DNA of 64,000 nt from Pseudomonas sp. 14P_8.1_Bac3 (GTDB lineage Bacteria; Pseudomonadota; Gammaproteobacteria; Pseudomonadales; Pseudomonadaceae): assembly GCF_025466085.1 (NCBI RefSeq), contig NZ_JANLOD010000049.1, positions 248,001 to 312,000 on the forward strand, written 5' to 3'. The position numbers were made by a program, and so were the translations under genes. Under the pieces are notes generated by a model. That model was not told the DNA's origin. It did no database searches and saw only the letters and a list, made by a program, of their open reading frames with translations. Numbering within the stretch: position 1 is the stretch's first letter; every line of letters starts with the position of its first letter. Shown piece after piece: positions 16,698 to 24,202 of this stretch.

Positions 16698-18493
16698 ATG
16701 CGATTGCCGGGATCGAGTCGCGTCACTCGGTGAGCACTGCCGCCGTGTTGCAGGTTCGGGATTTGCGGGTCGAGTTGGCGGGCCAGATCGATGTGCTGTC
16801 CGGGGTGTCGTTCAGTCTGGAGGCGGGCGAGATCGTGGGTCTGGTCGGCGAGTCTGGCTCCGGCAAGACTACTCTGGCCACTGCGCTGCTCGCCCATGCA
16901 CGGCGCGGCGCGCGAATTGTCGGCGGGCAGGTCGAGGTGTCCGGGCATTCATTGCTGGCGCTGCAGGGCGAAGCGCTGCGCCGGGCCCGTGGCAGCCTGA
17001 TCGGCTACGTCGCGCAGGACCCGGCGACGGCACTGAACCCGGCGCTGCGCATCGGCAGTCTGCTGCGCGAAACCCTGGCGGCGCATCAGGTTGAACTGGA
17101 CCGTGCGGCGCAGCAGCAACGCATCGTCGACACCTTGCGCGACGTCGGCCTGCCGGACGATCCGGCGTTCCAGCGACGCTTTCCCCATCAGTTGTCCGGT
17201 GGGCAGCAGCAGCGGGTAATGCTGGCGCTGGCGTTCGTCCTGCGCCCGCAGTTGATCGTGCTCGATGAACCGACCACGGCGCTGGACGTCACCACTCAGG
17301 CGCATATCCTCGCGACGCTGCGCCGGTTGTGCAAAAGCCTGGGGGTGGCGGCGGTGTACGTGTCCCACGACCTGGCGGTGATCAAGGACCTGGTGGATCG
17401 GGTGATGGTGATGTACGCCGGGCGCATCGTCGAAGTCGCCGAGCGTGAGGCACTGTTTCATCAACCGGCTCATCCCTATACCCGAGGGTTGCTAGCGGCG
17501 ATTCCGGATGTTGCGCAGCGTCGTGATTTGCAGGCGATTGCGGGGCATGCGCCGGCACTGGGTCAGCGCCCGCACGGCTGTGCCTTTGCGCCCCGATGCT
17601 CGCGCCGCGCCGCGGAATGCTCGCAGGCAGAACCGGTGTTGCAGGACCTGTCTGCGGCGCAGCGCGTGGCGTGCCTTGATCCACATCGTCAGGCGTTGCA
17701 GTTGATTGCCCAGGCGCCGCCGCGTGTCGGTGATGTGATGGAGCGCGCGCCATTGCTCGAGATCAAGGACCTGAACGTGGCCTATGACCGCCAGGTGCTG
17801 TTCGATGTTTCCCTGCGCGTGGGTGCCGGAGAATGCCTGGCGCTGGTGGGCGAGTCCGGTTCGGGCAAAACCAGCCTGGCCCGCGCCATCGCCGGGCTGG
17901 GAGAAAATGCCGAAGGCGATTTGCAGTATGCGGGCGCGCCGCTGAGCCTGTCGGCCCGCCAGCGTAACGGCGGGCAACGGCATCAGATTCAGTACATCTT
18001 CCAGAACCCGTATCGGGCGCTGAACCCGCGGCAGACGGTTTACCAGACTTTGAGCGCGCCGCTGGAACACTTTTTCGGCATCAAGGGCGAAGTCGCACGG
18101 CAGCGCGTGGAGAGTGTGCTCCAGCGGGTTTCCCTTCCGGCGTCCGTGGCCGAACTGTATCCCCACAGCCTCTCCGGCGGCGAGCGCCAGCGTGTGGCGA
18201 TTGCCCGAGCGCTGGTGTGTGAACCGAAACTGCTGATCTGCGATGAGATCACCTCGGCGCTGGACGTCTCGGTGCAGGCATCGATCCTGGCGCTGTTGCG
18301 CCAATTGCAGCTCGAAGGGCTGACGTTGTTGTTCGTCACCCACGACCTCGGCGTGGTGCGTGCAGTTGCCGACAGGGTGTTGGTGTTGAAGCTGGGGAGG
18401 GTGGTGGAGCAGGGGGCGGTGGACGCCGTGCTGGACCAGCCGCAAGCGGCCTATACGCGGACGTTGCTGGAGAACTCGCCGACGTTGGGCTGA
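16694..18493 (+). CDS. Opp/Dpp-type ABC importer, fused double ATPase
   Basis: A 599-residue fusion of the two ATPases usually encoded separately as DppD and DppF. The first half has Walker A GESGSGKTT (about 52-60), LSGGQQQR, and Walker B LIVLDEPTTALD, and ends with the oligopeptide ABC C-terminal Cys motif (CAFAPRCSRRAAEC). The second half has GESGSGKTS, LSGGERQR and LLICDEITSALD. Both sites look intact. It is the last gene of the operon; a REP unit follows at 18515. Confidence 0.92.
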   Translation: MNAIAGIESRHSVSTAAVLQVRDLRVELAGQIDVLSGVSFSLEAGEIVGLVGESGSGKTTLATALLAHARRGARIVGGQVEVSGHSLLALQGEALRRARGSLIGYVAQDPATALNPALRIGSLLRETLAAHQVELDRAAQQQRIVDTLRDVGLPDDPAFQRRFPHQLSGGQQQRVMLALAFVLRPQLIVLDEPTTALDVTTQAHILATLRRLCKSLGVAAVYVSHDLAVIKDLVDRVMVMYAGRIVEVAEREALFHQPAHPYTRGLLAAIPDVAQRRDLQAIAGHAPALGQRPHGCAFAPRCSRRAAECSQAEPVLQDLSAAQRVACLDPHRQALQLIAQAPPRVGDVMERAPLLEIKDLNVAYDRQVLFDVSLRVGAGECLALVGESGSGKTSLARAIAGLGENAEGDLQYAGAPLSLSARQRNGGQRHQIQYIFQNPYRALNPRQTVYQTLSAPLEHFFGIKGEVARQRVESVLQRVSLPASVAELYPHSLSGGERQRVAIARALVCEPKLLICDEITSALDVSVQASILALLRQLQLEGLTLLFVTHDLGVVRAVADRVLVLKLGRVVEQGAVDAVLDQPQAAYTRTLLENSPTLG

Positions 18494-18514
18494 GGCCTAT
18501 CGCGGCTATCGCCG

Positions 18515-18541
18515 CATCGCCAGCAAGCTTGCTCCTGCAGG
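18515..18541. repeat. Single REP element
   Basis: CATCGCCAGCAAGCTTGCTC then CTGCAGG. It lies between the end of the importer operon and the end of the convergent hypothetical gene. Confidence 0.65.
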
Positions 18542-18551
18542 TGTTTATGCT

Positions 18552-18953
18552 TCAGGCATCCCGCAACAGGTCGTTCGCGTTCAGCAGTTCGTAGGCAATT
18601 TCCGGGCGTTTCTCCAGCCCGCGGCGGATGGCGGTCGGGATGGCCTGGCGGGTTTTGCGGCACAGGCCCGGCAGTTCGCCGATGGTGATGGAAATGCCGC
18701 GCATGGTGCGGACTTCATTGAAACCGGGGGCGATCTCTACCCGGATACCCAACTGCTCATACATCCGCTGCTGCAGTCGCTCGAGGTCGCTGAGGCTCTG
18801 GAGATTTTCCAGGCGGTCGAGCAGGCGTTTTTCTTCGTTGCGGGTCAGAAACAGGATGCGCAGGTCCGCGCCCGGGGTTTCCAGCAGCGGGTCACGCTCG
18901 CAGATGCAGGCACCGGGCGGGCAAGGTTGGCGGATCGGCAGCGAGGTTGTCAT
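18552..18953 (-). CDS. Conserved hypothetical protein, Cys-containing N-terminus
   Basis: A 133-residue protein whose family I do not recognise. It has a short Cys-rich start (CPPGACIC), a helical middle with many charged residues (LTRNEEKRLLDRLENL) and a C-terminal segment with ITIGELPGLCRKTR. Codon use is like the neighbours and the protein has no signal peptide or membrane span. A second possible ATG lies four codons upstream (18965). It converges on the importer operon and is not obviously linked to sulfur metabolism. Confidence 0.7.
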   Translation of the reverse strand: MTTSLPIRQPCPPGACICERDPLLETPGADLRILFLTRNEEKRLLDRLENLQSLSDLERLQQRMYEQLGIRVEIAPGFNEVRTMRGISITIGELPGLCRKTRQAIPTAIRRGLEKRPEIAYELLNANDLLRDA

Positions 18954-19002
18954 GGGCCCAATCATAGAGCGCCCCGCTCGGATTTGCCCACAGTGTTATC
19001 CA

Positions 19003-19911
19003 TCAGCGGCGGCCGGTCGCCATTTCAACGGGATGGGCCGCTATCCACTCTTTAAGGTGCGCGATGAAGCTGCTCACCGGCGGGGCGATGTTGGCTCTGG
19101 AGGGGTACACCGCATAGATGCCGCTCGGCGGTCCGATCGTCCAGTCGGCAAGGGCCTCTACCAGTTTCCCGGAGCGCAGGTCATCGGCCACATGCCAGTC
19201 CGCCAGCAAGGCCACGCCATGTCCGTCGACTGCCATCTGCCTGACCACCTCGCCCATGCTGGATTCGAACCGGCTGCGTATCCTGAAGGTTTTCTCAACG
19301 CCGTTGCGGGCCAGCGTCCAGCGATTCTCCTTGCCGATGATCAGCCCGTCGTAATCAGACAACTCCTTCGGCGAGGCAGGCATACCGTTTTGTTCCCAAT
19401 AGCGCGGTGAGGCGCAGATCAACCGGCGTGAAGGGGAAACCCGCTGTGCAATCAGGGTCGAATCGGCCATGACACCGTGACGAATGGCAAGGTCGATGCC
19501 TTCGGCGACCAGATCAACCGTCCGGTCGGTCGGGTCGAGTTCCACCACCACCTTCGGGTAGTGAATGAGGTAACTGCTGATGACGCTCGACAAGTACCCC
19601 GGCGCAAACGACGCGGAGGCGGTGATGCGTAAGCGTCCGGTGATTTCAGTGGCGTCGGACAAGCCTCGCTCGGCTTCCTGGACGCTGGCGAGAATGGCCT
19701 GGGCATCTTGATAAAAGGTCTGGCCGTCCGTCGTAGCGCTCAATTTGCGCGTCGTGCGATTGAACAGGCGCCGGCCGACGCGATCTTCGAGGGCGAGAAG
19801 GCGCTTGCTGCCGCCTGCGGCCGTCATTCCGAGGCGTGCAGACGCTGCCCGAATGGAGCCTTCCTCAAAAACAGCCACGAACAGGCGCAGTTCGTCGATG
19901 GAATCCAGCAT
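19003..19911 (-). CDS. LysR-family transcriptional regulator
   Basis: About 302 residues. The N-terminal winged helix (LRLFVAVFEEGSIRAASARLG, then a GGSKRLLALEDRVG segment) matches the LysR DNA-binding domain. The rest is the usual two-lobed effector domain (GRLRITASASFAPGY...). It is divergent from the reductase at 20022, with about 110 bases between them, so it most likely controls that gene. The start is uncertain: ATGs at 19911, 19926 and 19944 are in frame and none has a clear ribosome site; 19911 gives the conventional LysR start. Confidence 0.88.
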   Translation of the reverse strand: MLDSIDELRLFVAVFEEGSIRAASARLGMTAAGGSKRLLALEDRVGRRLFNRTTRKLSATTDGQTFYQDAQAILASVQEAERGLSDATEITGRLRITASASFAPGYLSSVISSYLIHYPKVVVELDPTDRTVDLVAEGIDLAIRHGVMADSTLIAQRVSPSRRLICASPRYWEQNGMPASPKELSDYDGLIIGKENRWTLARNGVEKTFRIRSRFESSMGEVVRQMAVDGHGVALLADWHVADDLRSGKLVEALADWTIGPPSGIYAVYPSRANIAPPVSSFIAHLKEWIAAHPVEMATGRR

Positions 19912-20021
19912 TTGATTAACAACCATTGGGACCGAAAGATTCAATAACTATCGCCTATTGCTTTCATTTTTTCGATGATAGTTTTCAGTCACTTCTTTTA
20001 CAGTTCACTGAGGGTCACGTC

Positions 20022-21083
20022 ATGGGTACTAAACATGTAGCGCTGGTAGTCGGATCGAGCGGCATTATCGGCAGTGCGCTGGTGGAGGCGCTGGTCAGTT
20101 CTGCGGACTGGACAGTGCGAGCCTTGCGCAAGACGTCCGTGGCGGGCGTCCAAACAATCGACTGTGATCTGAGCGATCCACAGGGGACCCAGGCTGCACT
20201 GGTCGCGGCGGCCGACACCACGCACGTGTTCTACGCCGCGTTGCAAGCCGACCCGGATCTGGCGCGCGAGTCTGAGCTCAATGCGGCCATGCTGCGCAAC
20301 GTACTCGACGGCTTGAAAGCGGCAGGCGCTGCGCTGAAGCGGGTGGTGCACTACCAGGGCGCCAAGGTCTATGGCGTTCATCTGGGCGCCGCGGTTGCGC
20401 CTTTTTATGAGGACGACCCGCGCCATATCGCGCCGAACTTCTACTTCGCACAGGAGGATGTGCTGCGCGAGCGTCAGGTCAGCGAAGGGCTTGAATGGAC
20501 CATCCTGCGCCCGGACGTGGTGATCGGCGATATCGCCGGCAACCCGATGAACATTGCGATGGTGATTGCGGTGTTCGCGGCGCTCAGCAAAGAGGCCGGT
20601 GTGCCGCTGCGTTTTCCGGGCACCATGCGCACCTACCGCGAGGTGGTCGCGCAATTCACCGACGCCCATTGGCTCGCTCGTGCCAGCTTGTGGGCCGCGC
20701 TGGCACCGACGGCGCGTAATGAGGCATTCAATCTGGTGGGCGAACCGTTTCGTTGGGAGCGCATCTGGGGCAAAGTCGCCGAGGCGCTGGGCATGCAGGT
20801 CGCGCCACCCCAACCATTTCCCCTTGCCAGGCACATGCCGGGTAAGGCCGAGGAGTGGGCGCGCCTGGTCCAGGCCCATGGTCTGGACACCTTGCCTTAC
20901 AGCAAACTGGTGGGCTGGCCATTCGGTGATTTCATCTTCAATACCGAGTTCGACATGATCTCCGACATGAACAAGATTCGGCGGGCCGGGTTTACCGAAG
21001 TCGTCAACAACGAAGAGATCATCATCGAAGCGCTGAAGCGGCTTGCGCAGAAGGGCGTTGTTCCCGACTTCCGCGCCGGCTGA
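20022..21083 (+). CDS. PRISE-type NAD(P)H-dependent reductase (SDR superfamily)
   Basis: A 353-residue atypical short-chain dehydrogenase related to progesterone 5-beta-reductase/iridoid synthase enzymes, which reduce activated C=C bonds of enones. The Rossmann motif is VVGSSGIIGSAL (about 9-20). The family blocks HYQGAKVYG (catalytic Lys) and PNFYFAQEDVL follow; the second is usually NFYY, so one tyrosine is Phe here. A C-terminal block KLVGWPFGDFIF is also typical. The ATG is preceded by GAGGG. It is divergent from a LysR regulator, a common arrangement for stress- or xenobiotic-inducible reductases. The substrate cannot be told. Confidence 0.82.
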   Translation: MGTKHVALVVGSSGIIGSALVEALVSSADWTVRALRKTSVAGVQTIDCDLSDPQGTQAALVAAADTTHVFYAALQADPDLARESELNAAMLRNVLDGLKAAGAALKRVVHYQGAKVYGVHLGAAVAPFYEDDPRHIAPNFYFAQEDVLRERQVSEGLEWTILRPDVVIGDIAGNPMNIAMVIAVFAALSKEAGVPLRFPGTMRTYREVVAQFTDAHWLARASLWAALAPTARNEAFNLVGEPFRWERIWGKVAEALGMQVAPPQPFPLARHMPGKAEEWARLVQAHGLDTLPYSKLVGWPFGDFIFNTEFDMISDMNKIRRAGFTEVVNNEEIIIEALKRLAQKGVVPDFRAG

Positions 21084-21135
21084 ATACCGCGCCCCCTGGC
21101 GGACTCACCCTTGGCACGCTCCTTGAATCTAATCC

Positions 21136-21327
21136 ATGATCTCCAGGGCCAGTTTTGCCGAACGCTTTCGCCAGGTAGTGGGCCAGACCCCGCGTGATTA
21201 CCTGGTGAGCTGGCGCATCAGTCTGGCGCATGAAGTGGGCTATGAAAGCCCCTCGGCGCGGGCTCGGGCATTTCGGCGCAAGACTGGAGTCAGTTCACGG
21301 AAATGGATCCAAGGCGATAAGCATTGA
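21136..21327 (+). pseudogene. Remnant of an AraC-family regulator
   Basis: Only about 60 residues remain. SRASFAERFRQVVGQTPRDY and LVSWRISLA match the first half of an AraC DNA-binding domain after its first helix, and EVGYESPSARARAFRRKTG matches the second recognition helix region. The connecting segment (normally about 10-12 residues between ISLA and VGY) is missing and there is no effector domain upstream. It is best read as a degraded fragment with an internal deletion. Confidence 0.7.
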
Positions 21328-21610
21328 TGGTTTTTTGTCACTGGTCTCGCGACGAATGGTAGGGGTAGGTTTTGGGCCAATGAACACGGGGTTTTTACCC
21401 GGTTTCAGACCCTTCAAGGCAGATAGAAATTCATGGAATGAAGGGCTTTTGCTGTCATTATTTTGACGTCACTCTCCTTAAATTTTTATTTTTATTTATT
21501 GTCGTGACAGAGCATTGACGTAATGGCGATGTGCTTATACGATCCAACCAGCTGGGTAACGAATCCTTCATTCGATATCAGATAAACCCTGTGTGCAGGG
21601 AGGCGGTCAC
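21328..21610. other. Upstream region of the exopolysaccharide locus
   Basis: A 283-base AT-rich stretch without a supported gene. A sigma-70-like promoter candidate is TTGACG (21515-21520), 17 bases, TACGAT (21538-21543). No JUMPstart/ops element was found. Confidence 0.5.
21515..21543 (+). promoter_or_regulatory. Candidate sigma-70 promoter of the EPS operon
   Basis: TTGACG and TACGAT are separated by 17 bases, with a predicted leader of about 60 bases to the ATG at 21611. The match is fair, not decisive. Confidence 0.4.
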
Positions 21611-22108
21611 ATGCGTTCGTCAGTTCTCCTCAAGTCCGTTTTGTTTTGTGTGCTCTTTAATGGTGCAGCCATCGCTGGCGCCCAGGCGAGCAATTTGGCC
21701 CATGAAATTAACCGGATAGGCAATTCTTGTGAGGGGTCTGCGCCAGAAGTGGGCATGGCCGTCGAAGAGCAGGGTGGCGCACCTTATACAGTCGGTAGCG
21801 GTCTTGGCGCACCAACTTCCGTGAGCGATGTTTACTTCACTGATACTACAAAAGATCAACTCAACAGCCTTGTCGCCTCTGCCGCCAAGGGGAGCGCTTC
21901 CGTCAATAGTTCTTCATGTGACGGATTAATGGCGCAACTTGCGACTGAAAAGTTCACTGCCGATTTAGATGCTCAAAGTAAAGTATTGAGTGGTGGCGCT
22001 GATGCGTTCACCAGTCAGCCGAACGCAGTCCCGCTGCCTGCTGCAGCCTGGCTGTTTTCGTCCGCATTATTTGGTTTCGTCGTGGTGGCTAACCGGCGGA
22101 AAGTGTAG
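21611..22108 (+). CDS. Secreted protein with VPLPA-CTERM sorting signal
   Basis: A 165-residue protein with an N-terminal signal peptide (about 1-26, cut near AQA-SN) and a C-terminal tripartite sorting signal: VPLPA (140-144), a hydrophobic span (AAWLFSSALFGFVVV) and a basic end (NRRKV). This is the VPLPA subtype of the PEP-CTERM signals that are cut by exosortases. Two cysteines (40 and 103) remain in the mature part and may pair. A GGGAGG site precedes the ATG. It heads the EPS operon, as PEP-CTERM proteins often do, but no exosortase gene is visible in the window. Its role is probably a matrix or surface protein. Confidence 0.78.
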   Translation: MRSSVLLKSVLFCVLFNGAAIAGAQASNLAHEINRIGNSCEGSAPEVGMAVEEQGGAPYTVGSGLGAPTSVSDVYFTDTTKDQLNSLVASAAKGSASVNSSSCDGLMAQLATEKFTADLDAQSKVLSGGADAFTSQPNAVPLPAAAWLFSSALFGFVVVANRRKV

Positions 22109-22260
22109 CGAGCTATTGTTTTTTGCGAATGCTTAGATGTGGCGTAATGACACTAGTAAGTGATAGCAGTTGTTGCGTTAGTGGTTGGCGATGTATTAGC
22201 TGAATGAAGGCTCTGTTGAATAGAGCGCTGTTAATTTGGCAAACAGGCATCGGAGGCAGC

Positions 22261-22458
22261 ATGTTTACTTACGCGTCGTTGTTTAACCAGGAACTTCCTT
22301 CCCGAGAGGTCGCTTTTCAGGTAACTGATACGTTGGGACGACGAAAAATGGCCGCCGCCAGCCGTGAAAAAACGCTCCTTGAGCGTTTCCTCGACATGAA
22401 AATGAGCGCGCGTGATTTGCCCTCGTTTTTATGTGAAACTCTTGGCAAGGCTACTTAG
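22261..22458 (+). CDS. Small hypothetical protein in the EPS operon
   Basis: A 65-residue protein I do not recognise. It is preceded by a good ATCGGAGGC ribosome site six bases before the ATG, and lies between the sorting-signal protein and the export protein in the same direction. It is charged and helical (SREKTLLERFLDMKMSARDLP) with no signal peptide or membrane span. The frame extends 19 codons upstream to 22204, but that start lacks a ribosome site. Confidence 0.6.
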   Translation: MFTYASLFNQELPSREVAFQVTDTLGRRKMAAASREKTLLERFLDMKMSARDLPSFLCETLGKAT

Positions 22459-22472
22459 GCGGAGGGATCCCG

Positions 22473-23030
22473 ATGTTGCGTTTCTTGTTACCTGTGGTTT
22501 GCGCGCTGGCAGCTCTGCCCAGCATTTCCAATGCCGTCGCAAGCGATGCGACGTATCTGCTGAGCCCGGGCGATAACCTCACGGTTTCTGTCTGGGGCGA
22601 AGACAAGCTCAAACAGGATGTCCGCGTCCTTCCCGATGGCAGCATCACCTTCCCGCTGGCCGGGCAGGTCAATGTGGCAGGGCTCGATGCTACTGCGGTC
22701 GCGAAGCAAATCGCTACCAAGCTCGAGGCGTTCATTCCGGATCCGCAGGTCAGCGTTGTCGTCACCGGCACCGAAGGCAATCTGGTCTACGTTCAAGGCA
22801 AAGTGCTGAAGCCCGGCACCGTGCACATGTCTGGTCAAACGTCGGTGCTGCAGGTATTGAGCATGGCGGGCGGGCTCGACAAATTCGCCGACAAGGATGA
22901 CATCAAGGTCGTGCGTCTCAATGGCACCAAGCAGCAGATCCTGCGCGTCGACTACAGCAAGTTGATGTCCGGCGATGACATGACCACCAACTTTCTGCTG
23001 AAGGCCGGCGATACGCTGGTTGTGCCTTAG
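22473..23030 (+). CDS. Polysaccharide export protein (Wza/EpsE-like, periplasmic)
   Basis: A 185-residue protein with a signal peptide (about 1-23), a poly-export domain (LLSPGDNLTVSVWGEDKL through PDPQVSVVVTG) and an SLBB domain (VYVQGKVLKPGTVHM...LSMAGGLDKFADKDDIKVVR). This builds the export channel for the polymer at the outer membrane. It is short compared with Wza and has no lipobox cysteine or C-terminal helix, as in the EpsE group of exosortase-type EPS loci. GGAGG precedes the ATG. Confidence 0.9.
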   Translation: MLRFLLPVVCALAALPSISNAVASDATYLLSPGDNLTVSVWGEDKLKQDVRVLPDGSITFPLAGQVNVAGLDATAVAKQIATKLEAFIPDPQVSVVVTGTEGNLVYVQGKVLKPGTVHMSGQTSVLQVLSMAGGLDKFADKDDIKVVRLNGTKQQILRVDYSKLMSGDDMTTNFLLKAGDTLVVP

Positions 23031-23056
23031 CCTTGCGCGATGCATGGGGAGTTGCC

Positions 23057-24181
23057 TTGCTTGCGCTGCGAACGACCGGGGTTGCCACTGCCGTCCTGAT
23101 CTTTCCCTGTTCCGGTATCGCTTATGCCGCCACCTGGAGTTCATCGGTTTCGGTGCCATCGACTGTCGAATACGACAGCAATCCGACGCTGCTGAGCCGT
23201 AATGAGAAAGGCGTGACGCGTTACATCATCGCGCCGAACCTGAACCTCGTCGGCACTTCCGGGCCGGATGAGTACCAGGTCGGTCTCGGCGTCAATGTCG
23301 TGCGGTCGTCTGATACCAATATCGTTTCGAATCGCGAGGATCCACGGCTGAAGTTCGGCTGGCAGCGCGAAACCGAAACCGGTGCATTTGGCTTGACCGC
23401 CCGATACGAAGAAAGCTCGACGCTTTCCTCGACGGTTCAGGACACCGGCGTCGTTTCCCCCGATGCCACGCAAACGCTGTATGGGCTCGCCGGCAACTGG
23501 CGTACCGCCCTCAGTGAGCGCAGCACGCTGCTGAACGAGACCGAGTTCAACCATGTCACTTACGATATCAATTCGCTGACGGACTACGACGAACTGTCGA
23601 ACCGCTTGAGCTATACCTATGCATGGAGTGATCGCATGGAGCTGTTCACGCGCCTGGGGCTGAAGCGTTATGAGCCGGATACGGGGTCGACGGGATCGAC
23701 GGTGGGCTCCTCGAACAGCTATACCCCTGATATTGGCATGAACTACCAATTCTCCGACCGGTTCAGAGGCTCGGTGTACGTGGGGGCCAACGAAATCTCC
23801 GGCACGAACAGCGGTCCCAGCGCCCAGGGTGGTTTGACCTTGAACTACAGCGGGGACCGCGTTGAAGCCAGCATCGATGCCGGTCGTACCACGCTCGCCA
23901 GCGGTGACGGCGGTTTTGTCGAGGTGGATAGCGTCAGGGGTTCCTGGAGTTACCTGGTCGATGAGACCCGACGCACCGGGATTGATGCCTCCTGGCAAGA
24001 CACCAAGGGCCAGACACCCAACACGCTGAACAATTACAGTGCCTGGTTTGATCAGGAGCTCTCGCCTTTTTGGATTGCGCGCCTATCCTACACGTACAAA
24101 CAACGCCAGCAAGTTGGCTTGCCGGATGCCACTGCAAACGTCGTCGGGCTGACGCTGACTTATAGTTATCCCGGTCTCTGA
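23057..24181 (+). CDS. Outer-membrane beta-barrel protein of the EPS system
   Basis: About 374 residues: a signal peptide (ending ...SGIAYA-ATW) and a long run of alternating beta strands with Tyr/Trp/Leu girdles, ending in LTLTYSYPGL. It resembles the outer-membrane proteins found beside EpsE in exosortase-type EPS loci. No ATG starts this frame. A TTG at 23057 with GGGGAG five bases upstream is the best start; a TTG at 23033, two bases after the previous stop, is the alternative. It is likely a pore or an accessory of the export channel. Confidence 0.8.
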   Translation: MLALRTTGVATAVLIFPCSGIAYAATWSSSVSVPSTVEYDSNPTLLSRNEKGVTRYIIAPNLNLVGTSGPDEYQVGLGVNVVRSSDTNIVSNREDPRLKFGWQRETETGAFGLTARYEESSTLSSTVQDTGVVSPDATQTLYGLAGNWRTALSERSTLLNETEFNHVTYDINSLTDYDELSNRLSYTYAWSDRMELFTRLGLKRYEPDTGSTGSTVGSSNSYTPDIGMNYQFSDRFRGSVYVGANEISGTNSGPSAQGGLTLNYSGDRVEASIDAGRTTLASGDGGFVEVDSVRGSWSYLVDETRRTGIDASWQDTKGQTPNTLNNYSAWFDQELSPFWIARLSYTYKQRQQVGLPDATANVVGLTLTYSYPGL

Positions 24182-24202
24182 AAAATCTGCTGCGTGAGAA
24201 AT

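Noticed and set aside
21328..21610. JUMPstart/ops element in front of the EPS locus
   Set aside because: No GGCGGTAGC-like core was found here or upstream of the WcaJ-like gene.
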